A stretch of 64,000 nt of DNA from RGIG464 sp045643185 (GCA_045643185.1 JAZUKH010000046.1:19827-83826), one strand, 5' to 3'; positions 16,707-26,521 are shown, counted from the stretch's first letter. Program-made: numbers and translations. The notes: generated from the sequence alone by a model not told the origin.

Positions 16707-18668
16707 ATGCGCCGCCTGCATGATTTGAAACCCACCCTTCGATGTCTGAAATCGTTTGGATGTGCGGCCCTACTTTCGATCGCTGCCCTCGAGGCGGTCG
16801 CTGCTCCTCAATTGGCTGAGGCCCAGGAACCCGACGAGAATGCCCGCGTCATGTGGAACATTCGCTACGCCGATGGCCTCGATAAAGCCACGCGTGACGA
16901 GGTTCAAAATACGCTTTTAAGCACGCTCGCCCGCGGTCGTGAGCGCCACTTCGCGACTCAGCCGATCATTACACAGAAATTGAAATCCGAAGGTCTGCAG
17001 ATCCCGTCCTGCTTCGAAGATGGCGGCCCCTGCGCTTCCGGTCCGTCCTTTTTGCTCGACGTTCATCAGGTCGATATCTACGTCGATGCGCTTTTTAACA
17101 AGGTCGGTGACGAATGGCAGATCGAACTCAAACTCTTTAAACGCTTTGCCTCTTCGTCGAATACCATCACACAGACAGGCAAAAACCTCGCGAATCTGCT
17201 CAACACGATTATTGGATCGCTCTTCGTTCTCGAATCGAGCATCGATATTACCAGCGAGATCCCTGATGTCGAAGTCTGGTTGAACCAGAAACTCATCGGC
17301 ACGACGCCGCTTTCGATGAAGATCACCGAAGGCCCGCAAAAGCTCGTCTTCAAGAAAGACGGTTATTTTTCCGGTGACTGGTCTTTTACCGCTCAAAAGG
17401 GCGCCATTCATTCGCACTATGTTGAACTCAGCCCCGAAACGACCCAGTTCACCGTCGTAACGACCGACGAAGAGGCTGAGATCCTCGTCGATGGCGCGGA
17501 GTGGGGACATTCTGGTGATACCCACGAGATCTTGCCCGGTAATCACAACATCTCCATTAAGAGTGCTGCGTATCATCCGTACGAACAGGATCTGACAATC
17601 TACGCGGGCGGTCCGCAGACCATGCAGGTCTCGTTGCTGCCAAACTCGCGTGATATCGAGGATATCCGCGCTGACGGCATTAAACGCTATCGTTTTTCGG
17701 CGACGGGCGGCTACCACTTCGGTATTCAGAAATTCGGCATGGGGTCGAACAACACGATCCGCATTAAAAAGACCCATCCGACGCCGGCTGACATCGAAAG
17801 CGGCAACTACGGTTACAAGCACGTCAGTGCCGGCAGTAAAAACCAGGGCGATGCCTACGCGAAGTTTGCGGACACGTCGTTCCACGGCATGTCGTTCGCG
17901 TTCAACTACGAAAACGAGTTTTGGGGCATCACGCTCGCGCGTCTCGACCTTTTGGGGTCCGCCTATGACGGGTTGTTTGGTCTTTACGAAAACCAGGGTG
18001 GCCAGCTTGGCAACACGGGGATCGGTATGAAGGGCGATGGCGGCACGTTGATCGGTTTCTATCCCGCCCAGCTCAAGGCGCATTACAACTTCTGGGTCAT
18101 GCAGGTCGAATTGCAGGCCGGTGTCGGTGTGTCTTGGACGAAGCTCAAAGGCGTTCAGACGAATGCGATCGATATGACGGGCACGACAGATTACGAGGAT
18201 CTGAAAGTCGCGTTCTCGCGTACCCAGTTTTCGGCGAACTTCGATCTTGGACTCAAATATTTCTTTACGGAAGAAACGTTTGCGATGTTGAGTTACGGTC
18301 TTCAGATCGACTCGGATGGTCGTGATGACACGACTTTGCGTCACGGTATGACGATTGCGTTTGGTATTCAGATCCCCATGGCGATGCGTGACAAGAAGCT
18401 GCAGGCGACGCTCGACGAGACGGCCGCCGAGACGGCGCAAACGATCGCCGATGCGCAAAACGCGTCAGGCAATGGCGATGCAGCCAATGCAGAGGCGTCT
18501 GAACTCGTTGCGCCGATCGTGGACGATGTCGACGACGTTGAAATCGATGCACCCGACACGTTGACGGAGGTCGACGAGAATGTCGCGGCCGCCATCGTCG
18601 ATGACGTGGATGAAGAAGATGAAGCGTGGCTTAACAGCGACGCAGCTCAGGAGGCCGACCATGACTAA
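16707..18668 (+). CDS. PEGA-domain outer-envelope protein with beta-barrel-like C-terminal part
   Basis: The 653-aa protein has an N-terminal signal peptide ending near A-E-A-Q-E. Residues ~185-310 hold two PEGA-type repeats: D-V-E-V-W-L-N-Q-K-L-I-G-T-T-P-L and A-E-I-L-V-D-G-A-E-W-G followed by L-P-G-N-H. Residues ~330-560 are rich in alternating aromatic/glycine strands (Y-R-F-S-A-T-G-G-Y-H-F-G), like an outer-membrane barrel. The C-terminal ~90 residues are an acidic Asp/Glu/Ala tail. PEGA domains are thought to bind cell-envelope components. It heads a three-gene operon, overlapping the next start by 8 bases. Molecular function is unknown. Confidence 0.75.
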   Translation: MRRLHDLKPTLRCLKSFGCAALLSIAALEAVAAPQLAEAQEPDENARVMWNIRYADGLDKATRDEVQNTLLSTLARGRERHFATQPIITQKLKSEGLQIPSCFEDGGPCASGPSFLLDVHQVDIYVDALFNKVGDEWQIELKLFKRFASSSNTITQTGKNLANLLNTIIGSLFVLESSIDITSEIPDVEVWLNQKLIGTTPLSMKITEGPQKLVFKKDGYFSGDWSFTAQKGAIHSHYVELSPETTQFTVVTTDEEAEILVDGAEWGHSGDTHEILPGNHNISIKSAAYHPYEQDLTIYAGGPQTMQVSLLPNSRDIEDIRADGIKRYRFSATGGYHFGIQKFGMGSNNTIRIKKTHPTPADIESGNYGYKHVSAGSKNQGDAYAKFADTSFHGMSFAFNYENEFWGITLARLDLLGSAYDGLFGLYENQGGQLGNTGIGMKGDGGTLIGFYPAQLKAHYNFWVMQVELQAGVGVSWTKLKGVQTNAIDMTGTTDYEDLKVAFSRTQFSANFDLGLKYFFTEETFAMLSYGLQIDSDGRDDTTLRHGMTIAFGIQIPMAMRDKKLQATLDETAAETAQTIADAQNASGNGDAANAEASELVAPIVDDVDDVEIDAPDTLTEVDENVAAAIVDDVDEEDEAWLNSDAAQEADHD

Positions 18669-19680
18669 TTGCTCACTCCGTAACCTTCTGCGCCACGCGA
18701 TGTGTGCGCTTTGCCTTGGCCTGGGCGCTTTGACGCTCGTGCCTGCCAGTGATGCCTGCGCGCAGGAAACTTCGCAGGATTTCATCACCAAGGGCAATGG
18801 CCTCTACAATACGAAAAAGTATGACGAGGCGGTTCTTTCTTATGTCAAAGCGATCCAAATCGACCCCAAAACGGCACTGAAAGCGTATCTAAACTGCGCT
18901 CGCGCTTACTCGATGCTCAAAGATTACGTCAATTCTAAGCGTTTTTACGATTACTACTTTGAAGTTTCGGGCATCAACAACGACAAGAAGATCAATGCCG
19001 AATACAAAGCGGTCGTGCGCAAGATCAAGAAGGACGAATCCTACGTTCGTCCGGAAGCGCAGGCGCGTGTCCTCGTTCAGCTTCAGTCGACGATGATGTC
19101 GGGGCCTTACGTGAATCGTCAGGGTGGCGGCGCGTTTGCTTACTACGACATTTTGCTCAGAACCGGTTTTGCTGAACCGATGCTGGATTCGCTTCAGAAT
19201 GACCTGATCAAGGGACTTTTGATCGAGGTCGAAAACGAGATCCGTCCAGTGGAAGGTCAGCCGTTGCCGAACCTCGACCGCGTTGGTTGGGAATACGTTC
19301 GCAACAAATTGGCGCGCGCCACGTTGTTTCCCAGCGTCGTGCCCGATCTGGAACGCGTTGCACGCCTCGAAAACACAGCCCTCGGCTGGGAAGCCTATTT
19401 GCGCAGCGAATACAGCGTTGCCGCTCAGTATTTCGACAAAGCGTGTGATGAACAACACCCGTTGCCTGCAGCTTTCTGGGGGCGCATGATGGCTGCTTTT
19501 CACACCGATTCCGATGACGCCATTCTCAAACGCATCGAGCTGACCGACAAGGTCTATCAGGATGCCGCACTCGGTAAATTTGACGCATACTTCGCACTGC
19601 TTCGCGCCCAGGTCTATCGTAGCCAGGGTAAGTATGACGATGCGATCAAAGAACTGACAAAAATGGGAGATGCGCTCTAA
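18661..19680 (+). CDS. Secreted tetratricopeptide-repeat protein
   Basis: The ATG at 18661 (overlapping the PEGA gene by 8 bases) is chosen because it yields a good signal peptide ending S-D-A-C-A-Q-E; the frame upstream only overlaps coding sequence. The mature protein begins with TPR-like helices (G-L-Y-N-T-K-K-Y-D-E-A-V-L-S-Y then A-R-A-Y-S-M-L-K-D-Y), and another TPR-like pair is near the C-terminus (Y-R-S-Q-G-K-Y-D-D-A). TPR proteins mediate protein-protein contacts. A periplasmic scaffold partnering the PEGA protein is likely but inferred. Confidence 0.75.
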   Translation: MTNCSLRNLLRHAMCALCLGLGALTLVPASDACAQETSQDFITKGNGLYNTKKYDEAVLSYVKAIQIDPKTALKAYLNCARAYSMLKDYVNSKRFYDYYFEVSGINNDKKINAEYKAVVRKIKKDESYVRPEAQARVLVQLQSTMMSGPYVNRQGGGAFAYYDILLRTGFAEPMLDSLQNDLIKGLLIEVENEIRPVEGQPLPNLDRVGWEYVRNKLARATLFPSVVPDLERVARLENTALGWEAYLRSEYSVAAQYFDKACDEQHPLPAAFWGRMMAAFHTDSDDAILKRIELTDKVYQDAALGKFDAYFALLRAQVYRSQGKYDDAIKELTKMGDAL

Positions 19681-20313
19681 ATGCGAACTTGCGAGATCTT
19701 TGAATTGCCAGGACAGTCGACGCCCGACCAGGTGATGGCTTCCTTTGCGCCGGCGCCACGCACGCTGACGCTTGTTGGAATGCGTGCTGAAGTCGCCATT
19801 CGTGTCCTCTGTTACCTGCTCTGCCTCGCTTTCGCTTCCATCGTTGTTTTGCGCTTTTTCGACTATTACATCGAAAATGCCGAGATCTTCGCCTGGTTTG
19901 CCATCGTGCTCGTCGCACCACTCGCCATCATTGGCTTGCCCTGGTGCCTCAGTGTTGGACTCAAAAAACGTCGTCAGACTTTCGAAAAGTGCCGCGCTAT
20001 CTACGAAAATGGTGTGCTCGCCAAAGGTGAGATCGTCATGCTCTCGCTCGTCATGGGGAATGACTACGCCTGTTATTACGCCAAACGCAGTTTTTGGGCA
20101 CAACACCTGCCACAATGCGTGCGCGTCGACTACACCTTCAACGTCAACAACGAACTTAAGGTTGGCTCCGTCTTCATCCACGAAAAAAACGCCCGTTATC
20201 TGGCGACCAACGACGAGATTTGCGTGCTCTACGACCCGGAACACCCCGAAAACAATATGCTCTATCCGTTACCCGGTGAGGAGTTGTGCGGGTTCTGCGT
20301 CAAAACGCCGTGA
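19681..20313 (+). CDS. DUF3592-like membrane protein
   Basis: The 210-aa protein starts directly after the TPR gene stop. It has two hydrophobic segments (about residues 38-60 and 68-90) followed by a soluble part. That part has G-V-L-A-K-G-E-I-V, V-D-Y-T-F-N-V and V-L-Y-D-P-E-H-P-E-N, the last being the hallmark of DUF3592-type proteins. The function of that family is unknown. Adjacency makes it the third gene of the PEGA-TPR operon. Confidence 0.7.
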   Translation: MRTCEIFELPGQSTPDQVMASFAPAPRTLTLVGMRAEVAIRVLCYLLCLAFASIVVLRFFDYYIENAEIFAWFAIVLVAPLAIIGLPWCLSVGLKKRRQTFEKCRAIYENGVLAKGEIVMLSLVMGNDYACYYAKRSFWAQHLPQCVRVDYTFNVNNELKVGSVFIHEKNARYLATNDEICVLYDPEHPENNMLYPLPGEELCGFCVKTP

Positions 20314-20370
20314 TCAGATCATCAAAAACAATTTTATCGCGCAATTTCGCGCTTCAACAAGGAGATCAAT

Positions 20371-20940
20371 ATGGCTCGTGAAGAAATGAAAACCGACTTT
20401 TCAGAAGTCGTCATCCCTGGTACCGGTAGACTGTTTGCCCGTTTTGAGACGAGCATGGGCGACATCGTTTGTGAACTCGCCGAAAAACTCGCCCCGAATA
20501 CCGTCAAAAACTTCGTGGGTCTCGCGACGGGTCAGATCGAATTCACGAATGCTCAGACCGGTGAAAAAGAAAAACGTCCGTTCTACGATGGCATCATTTT
20601 CCACCGCGTCATTCCCGAATTCATGATCCAGTGTGGTTGCCCGCTCGGCATTGGTATTGGTGGCCCGGGCTATCGTTTCCGCGATGAATTCCACCCGCAG
20701 CTTCGTCACAGCGGCCCCGGCATCCTCTCGATGGCGAACGCCGGTCCGAACACGAATGGTTCGCAGTTCTTCATTACGGAAGTTGACACGAGCTACCTCG
20801 ATAACCGTCACGCCGTGTTTGGCAAAGTCATTGACGGCCTCGACATCGTCAAGAAGATCGCCCGCGTTCGTCGCGATCACAACGACAAACCGTACGATCC
20901 CGTTGTTCTGCAGCACGTGATCATCTATCGCGCTAACTAA
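20371..20940 (+). CDS. Peptidyl-prolyl cis-trans isomerase, cyclophilin type
   Basis: The 189-aa protein is a full cyclophilin domain. It has F-H-R-V-I-P-E-F-M-I-Q with the catalytic Arg, S-M-A-N-A-G-P-N-T-N-G-S-Q-F-F-I-T, and L-D-N-R-H-A-V-F-G-K-V. Cyclophilins catalyse rotation about X-Pro bonds during folding. There is no signal peptide, so it is cytoplasmic. AAGGAG precedes the ATG. A hairpin just downstream separates it from the next gene. Confidence 0.92.
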   Translation: MAREEMKTDFSEVVIPGTGRLFARFETSMGDIVCELAEKLAPNTVKNFVGLATGQIEFTNAQTGEKEKRPFYDGIIFHRVIPEFMIQCGCPLGIGIGGPGYRFRDEFHPQLRHSGPGILSMANAGPNTNGSQFFITEVDTSYLDNRHAVFGKVIDGLDIVKKIARVRRDHNDKPYDPVVLQHVIIYRAN

Positions 20941-20944
20941 GTTA

Positions 20945-20968
20945 TGTAGCGGCGTGCGTGCCGCTACA
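20945..20968 (+). terminator. Hairpin after the cyclophilin gene
   Basis: Nine-bp perfect arms (TGTAGCGGC / GCCGCTACA) with a 6-base loop begin 5 bases after the stop, followed by TTATATAA. It is likely a terminator, although the T run is weak. Confidence 0.6.
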
Positions 20969-20992
20969 TTATATAATGTAACGATAAGTTTT

Positions 20993-22336
20993 ATGGCCAA
21001 ACCATCCACTGGGTTCAAGATAGAGATCATTCCTGACGTTTACACGATCGGGTTGTTCAAAAAGACACTGTCGTCGCGCAAACGTTTGCGTGTGACCACA
21101 GGCGTGGCGCTTGTCTCGTTGTGGGTGGCTTTTTTTGCTCTTGGCTGGTTTTTACATGACGTGAGCGAGTGGCCGAATCTCAACCTGGTCTTGCTGCTTT
21201 TGCTGATGGCCGGGTTGATCGTCACCAGTTATTTGCTGGCGCTGACGGTGGGGGATGCGTTCTTTCCCGGGCCGTGGCGCGAGAAGATGCGTGATCCCAA
21301 GTTTGTGCCCGAACAGATCGACGACCAGGTCGCGTTGCTCAAGAATCGTAACGGCTATTTTATTGCGACGTGGTTCGTTTGCCTGGTGGCGCTGTTTTTT
21401 GTCAGCGACCGGATGACCGGCAGCATGATCTCGTGGTACAGCAACTGCGGCGGTGCCCTGGCCTCGTTGCGCAGCGACGACGCGTCGGAACGCCTGGCGT
21501 CGCTCTACGCACTGACGAACCCGCTTCGCACGACGGCGTGGGAAGATGACGGCATTCGTCAGCAGATCCAGATCATTCTGGAAGACCCGAACGAGGGCGA
21601 TGATGTCGTGGCGCTCGCCGCTTACGTGGCTGGACGCGCCATTATGGTCAATACCGCCGACGCCTTGACCGCCGTTCTCAAAAACACTGCGCGCAGCGAA
21701 CACGCACGCGCTGAAGCTGCGGCTACGCTTGGACGCCTCGATTGGAAACCCGCTCGTGGCGCCATGATCACGGTCATGAACCAGACGTTCACACAGGATC
21801 CGATGAATCACGAGCTGATTCCGTCGATCATTTACGCTTTTTCGTATGCCATGAAGGATGATTCTGCAGTCCAACCCGTGATGCAGAAGCTCGAAACGTG
21901 TTTGTCGACGGCGTGCAGTGACGAGATCCTGCAATATGGTTTCTTTTATTTGAAATCGATGCGTTCGACGCAGGCGGCGCCGTTGGCGTTCAAATACATC
22001 GATGACGCGCAGCAACCGGCTGCGCACCGCTGCTGGGCCGCAGACTCACTGCGTTTTATCTCGGAACCCAAACACATCGCCGAAATGAAGATGCGCTTTG
22101 ACCGCACTTCACGCGAGCTTGTTTGCGCAGACGTCTTTCACAAATATCACCAGGAAGCTGCGGTCGTGCTGTTCGAGAACGACCCGATGCGCTCGCTCTA
22201 CGTGCGCGCGGTCGGCAACCACATGCAGCCCTCCGACTACGACTGGATCTGGGTCATTGGCTCAGACGAAAACGAATTGCTCTCGACGCGCAAAGTGGCC
22301 GAAGTTTACACGCGCGCGATGAACGCCAAGAAATAA
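20993..22336 (+). CDS. Membrane protein with HEAT-like helical repeats
   Basis: The ATG at 20993 is preferred over a GTG at 20954 that lies inside the upstream hairpin. The protein (447 aa) has three hydrophobic segments near residues 25-47, 55-78 and 115-135. A long soluble helical part follows with repeats such as D-D-V-V-A-L-A-A-Y-V-A-G-R-A and A-R-A-E-A-A-A-T-L-G-R-L, as in HEAT-type solenoids. The function is unknown. It lies 6 bases before holB and is likely in the same transcript. Confidence 0.6.
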   Translation: MAKPSTGFKIEIIPDVYTIGLFKKTLSSRKRLRVTTGVALVSLWVAFFALGWFLHDVSEWPNLNLVLLLLLMAGLIVTSYLLALTVGDAFFPGPWREKMRDPKFVPEQIDDQVALLKNRNGYFIATWFVCLVALFFVSDRMTGSMISWYSNCGGALASLRSDDASERLASLYALTNPLRTTAWEDDGIRQQIQIILEDPNEGDDVVALAAYVAGRAIMVNTADALTAVLKNTARSEHARAEAAATLGRLDWKPARGAMITVMNQTFTQDPMNHELIPSIIYAFSYAMKDDSAVQPVMQKLETCLSTACSDEILQYGFFYLKSMRSTQAAPLAFKYIDDAQQPAAHRCWAADSLRFISEPKHIAEMKMRFDRTSRELVCADVFHKYHQEAAVVLFENDPMRSLYVRAVGNHMQPSDYDWIWVIGSDENELLSTRKVAEVYTRAMNAKK

Positions 22337-22342
22337 CCCATC

Positions 22343-23488
22343 ATGGACAAAATTTACGGACATCAACAGATCAAGGAAGGACTTTGCCATGCCGCCCAGA
22401 CCGGTCGACTGCACCACGCGTTGCTGTTCGTAGGCCCGAATGGCGTGGGCAAGATGTCGCTGGCGCGCGCGTTCGTGCGCACCATGTATTGTGCCAAAAC
22501 CGATGCGGCCAAAGGCGAATTCTGCATGTGTGGTCAATGTGACGCGTGTGTGCGGCTGGGGACGGGCAAACGCTGTCAGATCCGCGTGGATGAGATCGAT
22601 TCGTCCGACATGATCCCGGGCTTGTGGATCAACCCGGGTTATCCCGATCTGCTCGAGGTCGAAGAGGATGACCCGTGGATCAAGGTGGCGACGATGCGCG
22701 CCGTGTCGGTGCGCGCCAACCTGTCGCTGAGTTTTGCTTCGCATCGATACATCATTATTCGTGATGCGCACAAGCTGCGCGATGAGGCTGCGAACGCGTT
22801 TTTGAAGACGCTCGAGGAGCCGAACCCAAACACGTCGTTCATTTTGACGACGTCAAACCTCAATGCGTTGCTGCCGACGATCGTGAGTCGCTGCCAGGTC
22901 GTGCGCTTTGCGCCGTTCAGCGATGACGATGTTGCTGCGCACGTGAACCGCGTTGTGGCTGACGAAGAGGCGCGCATGCGCGCCGAGGGCGAAGATCCCA
23001 ACGAGGTGCATCTGCCTCACCAGGAATATGACGTCAACCAGGTCGTCAACATGGCATTCGGAAGCTTTGGCGCGGCTGCTAAATTCGTCTACGGTGAGGA
23101 TAAGGACCTCATCATTCGACACTTCCAGCAGATCATCAGCCTAAAAAGTGCCGTCGATGCGCTTCGGCTCGCCGCGGCTTTCAAACACGACTCGGCTGAT
23201 GAAAAGAAAAAATACATTCAGCGCTGTATTGAGCCGCTCTTTCGCCTGTTATTGCTCTTTTTGCGCGATATCATGTTGATGCAGGCAGTGCCGAACGCTG
23301 ACATCAAGCTTAAACATCATTTGGAGCTTATCGCCAAATGCGCTAAAACGGCCCGTCCGGCAGACGTTCAGCGTGCGTTCAATACGACGCAGGAGATCTA
23401 CCAGGCCATCGTCTTTGGCAATGCCAATGAACAGATCGCGTGGGAACGACTTATGCTCGGTTTCCAAGGCGTTTTGTTCAAAAAATAG
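22343..23488 (+). CDS. holB: DNA polymerase III delta-prime-like subunit
   Basis: The 381-aa protein has a clamp-loader AAA+ core: H-H-A-L-L-F-V-G-P-N-G-V-G-K near residues 24-37, a Cys cluster (Cys 50, 61, 63, 66, 69) where delta prime binds zinc, A-N-A-F-L-K-T-L-E-E-P-N, and S-R-C-Q-V-V-R-F-A-P. Delta prime opens the sliding clamp as part of the clamp-loader complex. The P-loop ends G-K-M instead of G-K-T/S, in keeping with delta prime often not hydrolysing ATP. An insertion around 205-230 is Glu-rich. Confidence 0.87.
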   Translation: MDKIYGHQQIKEGLCHAAQTGRLHHALLFVGPNGVGKMSLARAFVRTMYCAKTDAAKGEFCMCGQCDACVRLGTGKRCQIRVDEIDSSDMIPGLWINPGYPDLLEVEEDDPWIKVATMRAVSVRANLSLSFASHRYIIIRDAHKLRDEAANAFLKTLEEPNPNTSFILTTSNLNALLPTIVSRCQVVRFAPFSDDDVAAHVNRVVADEEARMRAEGEDPNEVHLPHQEYDVNQVVNMAFGSFGAAAKFVYGEDKDLIIRHFQQIISLKSAVDALRLAAAFKHDSADEKKKYIQRCIEPLFRLLLLFLRDIMLMQAVPNADIKLKHHLELIAKCAKTARPADVQRAFNTTQEIYQAIVFGNANEQIAWERLMLGFQGVLFKK

Positions 23489-23586
23489 GGTGAGTCACGT
23501 CAATTTGGCGTTTGATAAGGCCCTTATCGATTATTTAACCCAAAAATGCGCCGTGGACCGAAAAGTCATGCGGCGCTCAACATGTT

Positions 23587-24885
23587 ATGACTGAAGAAAA
23601 CGAAATGAATTCGCAACAGCCGGTGGCGACCGATGCGCCGGCTGAAACCCCGTCGAACGCGTCGAATGCCGTCGAAAACATCAAAGCGGCCATTGAAGAA
23701 ACGAATGACGCACAGGCTTCTCATGTGACGGTCATTCACCAGGGTGACAAGACCTATCACATCGTGGGAACGGCACACGTCAGTGAGCAGAGTCGCCAGG
23801 AAGTGGCCGATCTGATCGAAAAACTCAATCCCGACACGGTCTGCGTCGAGCTTTGTCAGGAGCGTTACGACTCGTTCAAAGACGAAAACCGCTGGGCGAA
23901 GCTCGACATCTTTCAGGTGATCCGCAAAGGCAAGTTCCTGTATTTGCTCGGGAACCTGGCTGTGGGCGCCTATCAGCGCAAAATGGGCGCGCAGCTTGGT
24001 GTCAAACCCGGTGCTGAGCTCATGGGCGCCGTCGAGATCGCTGAAGCGCGCGGCACGCGCGTGGCGCTCATTGACCGAAACATCAACACGACGCTTAAAC
24101 GCGTGTGGCGCAACCTCGGCTTTATGACCAAGATCCAGCTTTTGGGCGCGATCTTTGACTCGTTGACCGAAGGCAAAAAAGAAGACGAGCCCGTCACGTC
24201 CGAGTCGATCGAAGATCTCAAGAAGGACGCGAACCTGTCAGCCATGATGGACGAATTCGCCAAAGAAATGCCGCAGGTCCACACGCCGCTGATCGACGAA
24301 CGCGATCGCTATTTGAGCGCCAAAATGCGTCAGGCTGAAGGCAAAACGATCGTCGCCGTCGTGGGCGCCGGTCACGTCAACGGCATCAAACGCTATTTTG
24401 AGCAGGACATCGACACCGAAGCGCTCGACGTGATCCCGCCGACTTCTGTCATTTGGACGATCCTCAAGTGGTTGATTCCGGCCATCATCCTGGGCGGTCT
24501 GATCTACGGCGGCGTCACACACGGCTCGGGCACGCTCTACGAGATGCTGACCGCGTGGATCATTCCGAACTCGTTGTTCTGTTTCCTGCTGACCGCCGCG
24601 GCACTCGCCAAACCGCTTACGTTGCTGGCGTCGATCTTCGTGTCACCGCTGACGTCAACGACGCCGGTCATCGGCGCCGGTATCGTTCTGGGCTTGCTCG
24701 AAGCCTGGTTGCGCAAGCCGACCGTGGCTGATTGCGAAGACCTCGTCAACGTGCACACGCTCAAGGATTTTTATCGCAACCCAGTGACGCATACCCTCAT
24801 CGTGTGTGTGCTTTCGACGATCGGTTCCGCACTTGGCGCTTGGATCGGCATCGGTTGGATGCTCGCAAAACTCGGTCTGGCATAA
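23587..24885 (+). CDS. TraB/PrgY-family membrane protein
   Basis: The 432-aa protein has an acidic N-terminal extension. It then has the family's first metal-site-like motif G-T-A-H-V-S at residues 61-66, V-E-L-C-Q-E-R near 93, and the second motif G-A-G-H-V-N-G-I. Several transmembrane helices fill the last third. The family includes the enterococcal pheromone-shutdown protein PrgY and eukaryotic TRABD, and it may act as a metal-dependent protease. No peptide substrate is evident nearby. Membership is strong; function here is unknown. Confidence 0.85.
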   Translation: MTEENEMNSQQPVATDAPAETPSNASNAVENIKAAIEETNDAQASHVTVIHQGDKTYHIVGTAHVSEQSRQEVADLIEKLNPDTVCVELCQERYDSFKDENRWAKLDIFQVIRKGKFLYLLGNLAVGAYQRKMGAQLGVKPGAELMGAVEIAEARGTRVALIDRNINTTLKRVWRNLGFMTKIQLLGAIFDSLTEGKKEDEPVTSESIEDLKKDANLSAMMDEFAKEMPQVHTPLIDERDRYLSAKMRQAEGKTIVAVVGAGHVNGIKRYFEQDIDTEALDVIPPTSVIWTILKWLIPAIILGGLIYGGVTHGSGTLYEMLTAWIIPNSLFCFLLTAAALAKPLTLLASIFVSPLTSTTPVIGAGIVLGLLEAWLRKPTVADCEDLVNVHTLKDFYRNPVTHTLIVCVLSTIGSALGAWIGIGWMLAKLGLA

Positions 24886-24899
24886 TCTGGCTCGTCGAA

Positions 24900-25015
24900 G
24901 GCCCTGCCAGGCGAAGGGGTAGCGGCGTATTTTTCCCACGTAGTTGCGTAGCATGCTACGCAGCAACGTGGGAAAAATAGCCGCGTAGGGGGAGACTTCC
25001 CCCTCCAAAATTGAC
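24900..25015. repeat. REP-like hairpin repeat, copy B
   Basis: The largest of five copies. Shoulders are GCCCTGCCAGGCGAAGGGG and AGCCGCGTAGGGGGAGACTT. The centre is a long palindrome around CGTAGCATGCTACG. It lies between the TraB-like gene and a lipoprotein gene. Confidence 0.88.
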
Positions 25016-25033
25016 AATTTAAGAGGTTTGAAC

Positions 25034-26398
25034 ATGAAAAAATATTTATTAGCCATCGCATTGTTGAGCTCGATCGCCCTCTGCGTGGCTTGTGACGACG
25101 ACAACTCGGAAGAAAAGGGCGCGACCTGCTCGCCCGACTTATTCAAGGCCTCGTGCGCGGACGAAACGCACATTTATCAGTGCCAGGACGGCGATATCGT
25201 GTCGGTGCAGTGCGGCGCTAACGAGGTTTGCTCGAACAACGCGTGCAAAGCTGAGTCATCCAAGCCGAGCACAGGGTCGGACGAGTCTGGAAAACAGGGC
25301 GAGGATAAGAAATCGCCCACGTCCTCAGAAGGCGACAAGTGCGGCGCGGATTTCGTTGCCAGCTGTGATGCTGCGGGCAATTTGGTGACGTGCATCGACG
25401 GCGAAGTGAGTGTCGAAGCCTGCTCGAATGGCGAATACTGCTTGCTTGGTAAATGCCAGGGCTCGTGCGAACAGGGCAGTGACTTTTGCCTCGACGAAAA
25501 GACCGTCATGATGTGCATTTCGGGCAAGTATTACAAAGGCAATTGCTCCGACGGCTGCGCCAATAACCGTTGCGTGAACCCCAATGAACAGCTGGGCGGC
25601 GACGACGAACCCGAAGGCCCGGCGTGCGAACTCGGTACAAAGCCATATTGCGACGAAGATGGCACGCTCGTGAGCTGCGAATACTGGGGCGAGCCGATGG
25701 TCGTCAAATCGCAGTGCGTTTCGGGCACCAAATGTCAGGATGGCGTCTGCGTCATGGAAAACGCCGATCGCTGCGTCGGCAATGTCTGCAAGGACTTCCA
25801 CACGCTGCTCAAATGTGAAGATGGCGTCGCCACCGAGTCCAAATGCGGCGAGGGCGAGGTTTGCTTATCCGAACAATGCAAAAAGATGAGCGGCGTCGAT
25901 TTTTGCGAAAATGATGACGAATGCGCCGATGACGAAGTCTGCCGCGACAGCCTTTGCTACAAAAAAGCCCAGTTCGACATCAAGATCGGCTCGGCATGCG
26001 ACTCTGGCACGTTCCAGGAATACTGCGAAAACGGCATGGAAGTGAAGTGCGATCCTTACGAGGACTTCGTCGTCACCAAAAACAGCTGCGAAGGCTACAA
26101 CGGCTGCAGCATGATCGTCCAAAAAGCGTACAATCCCGACCCGAAAGCCACGCCCAAGCTCATTCGCAACGCGATCTGCCGCGGCACCGACAGCGACCTC
26201 GCCTATTGCAGCCAGCACATGGGCGTCGTCTACAATTCGTGCCTCAACGTCGAAGGCGTCGGCATCATGAGCGGCTTCTCGTACTCCTACACCAACGCGT
26301 GCATCTACGGCACCGACGGCCAGCCCGTCTTCTCGTTTGCGCGCGATCAGACGTCCTGTACCGGCCTGTGCGACGATTCGACCGGTCTTTGCGAATAA
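25034..26398 (+). CDS. Cys-rich lipoprotein with repeated 'G-E-V-C' domains
   Basis: The ATG at 25034 gives a lipoprotein signal with lipobox C-V-A-C (Cys 20). A Ser/Lys/Gly-rich linker follows near residues 75-100. The rest consists of short Cys-rich modules with recurring patterns such as C-x-G-N-x-V-x-C and C-x-x-G-E-V-C-x-x-x-x-C. About 40 Cys are present, presumably in disulfides outside the cytoplasm. It resembles the larger Cys-rich lipoproteins at 33-41 kb in style. The function is unknown; surface exposure is likely. Confidence 0.75.
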   Translation: MKKYLLAIALLSSIALCVACDDDNSEEKGATCSPDLFKASCADETHIYQCQDGDIVSVQCGANEVCSNNACKAESSKPSTGSDESGKQGEDKKSPTSSEGDKCGADFVASCDAAGNLVTCIDGEVSVEACSNGEYCLLGKCQGSCEQGSDFCLDEKTVMMCISGKYYKGNCSDGCANNRCVNPNEQLGGDDEPEGPACELGTKPYCDEDGTLVSCEYWGEPMVVKSQCVSGTKCQDGVCVMENADRCVGNVCKDFHTLLKCEDGVATESKCGEGEVCLSEQCKKMSGVDFCENDDECADDEVCRDSLCYKKAQFDIKIGSACDSGTFQEYCENGMEVKCDPYEDFVVTKNSCEGYNGCSMIVQKAYNPDPKATPKLIRNAICRGTDSDLAYCSQHMGVVYNSCLNVEGVGIMSGFSYSYTNACIYGTDGQPVFSFARDQTSCTGLCDDSTGLCE

Positions 26399-26419
26399 AT
26401 AGGTCGTTTGGGATTTGGG

Positions 26420-26492
26420 AGGGGGAAGTCTCCCCCTACGCGGCTATTGGCATCATCGCCAATACGCCGCTACCCCTTCGCCTGGCGGGGCC
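26420..26492. repeat. REP-like hairpin repeat, copy C (inverted)
   Basis: It reads AAGTCTCCCCCTACGCGGC, TATT, a short centre (GGCATCATCGCC), then AATACGCCGCTACCCC and CGCCTGGCGGGGCC, i.e. the reverse orientation of copies A, B and D. It lies 21 bases after the lipoprotein stop and before a strong terminator. Confidence 0.85.
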
Positions 26493-26521
26493 TTTGACCC
26501 GGTTGAGGTGCGACGTATTGT

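Noticed and set aside
16917..18458. Long minus-strand open frame opposite the PEGA gene
   Set aside because: It is antisense to a gene with signal peptide and domain motifs and is Arg/Val-rich, as mirror frames in G+C-rich DNA are. No family pattern.
18889..20244. Long minus-strand frame opposite the TPR and DUF3592-like genes
   Set aside because: It spans two well-supported plus-strand genes and has no recognisable motif or ribosome site.
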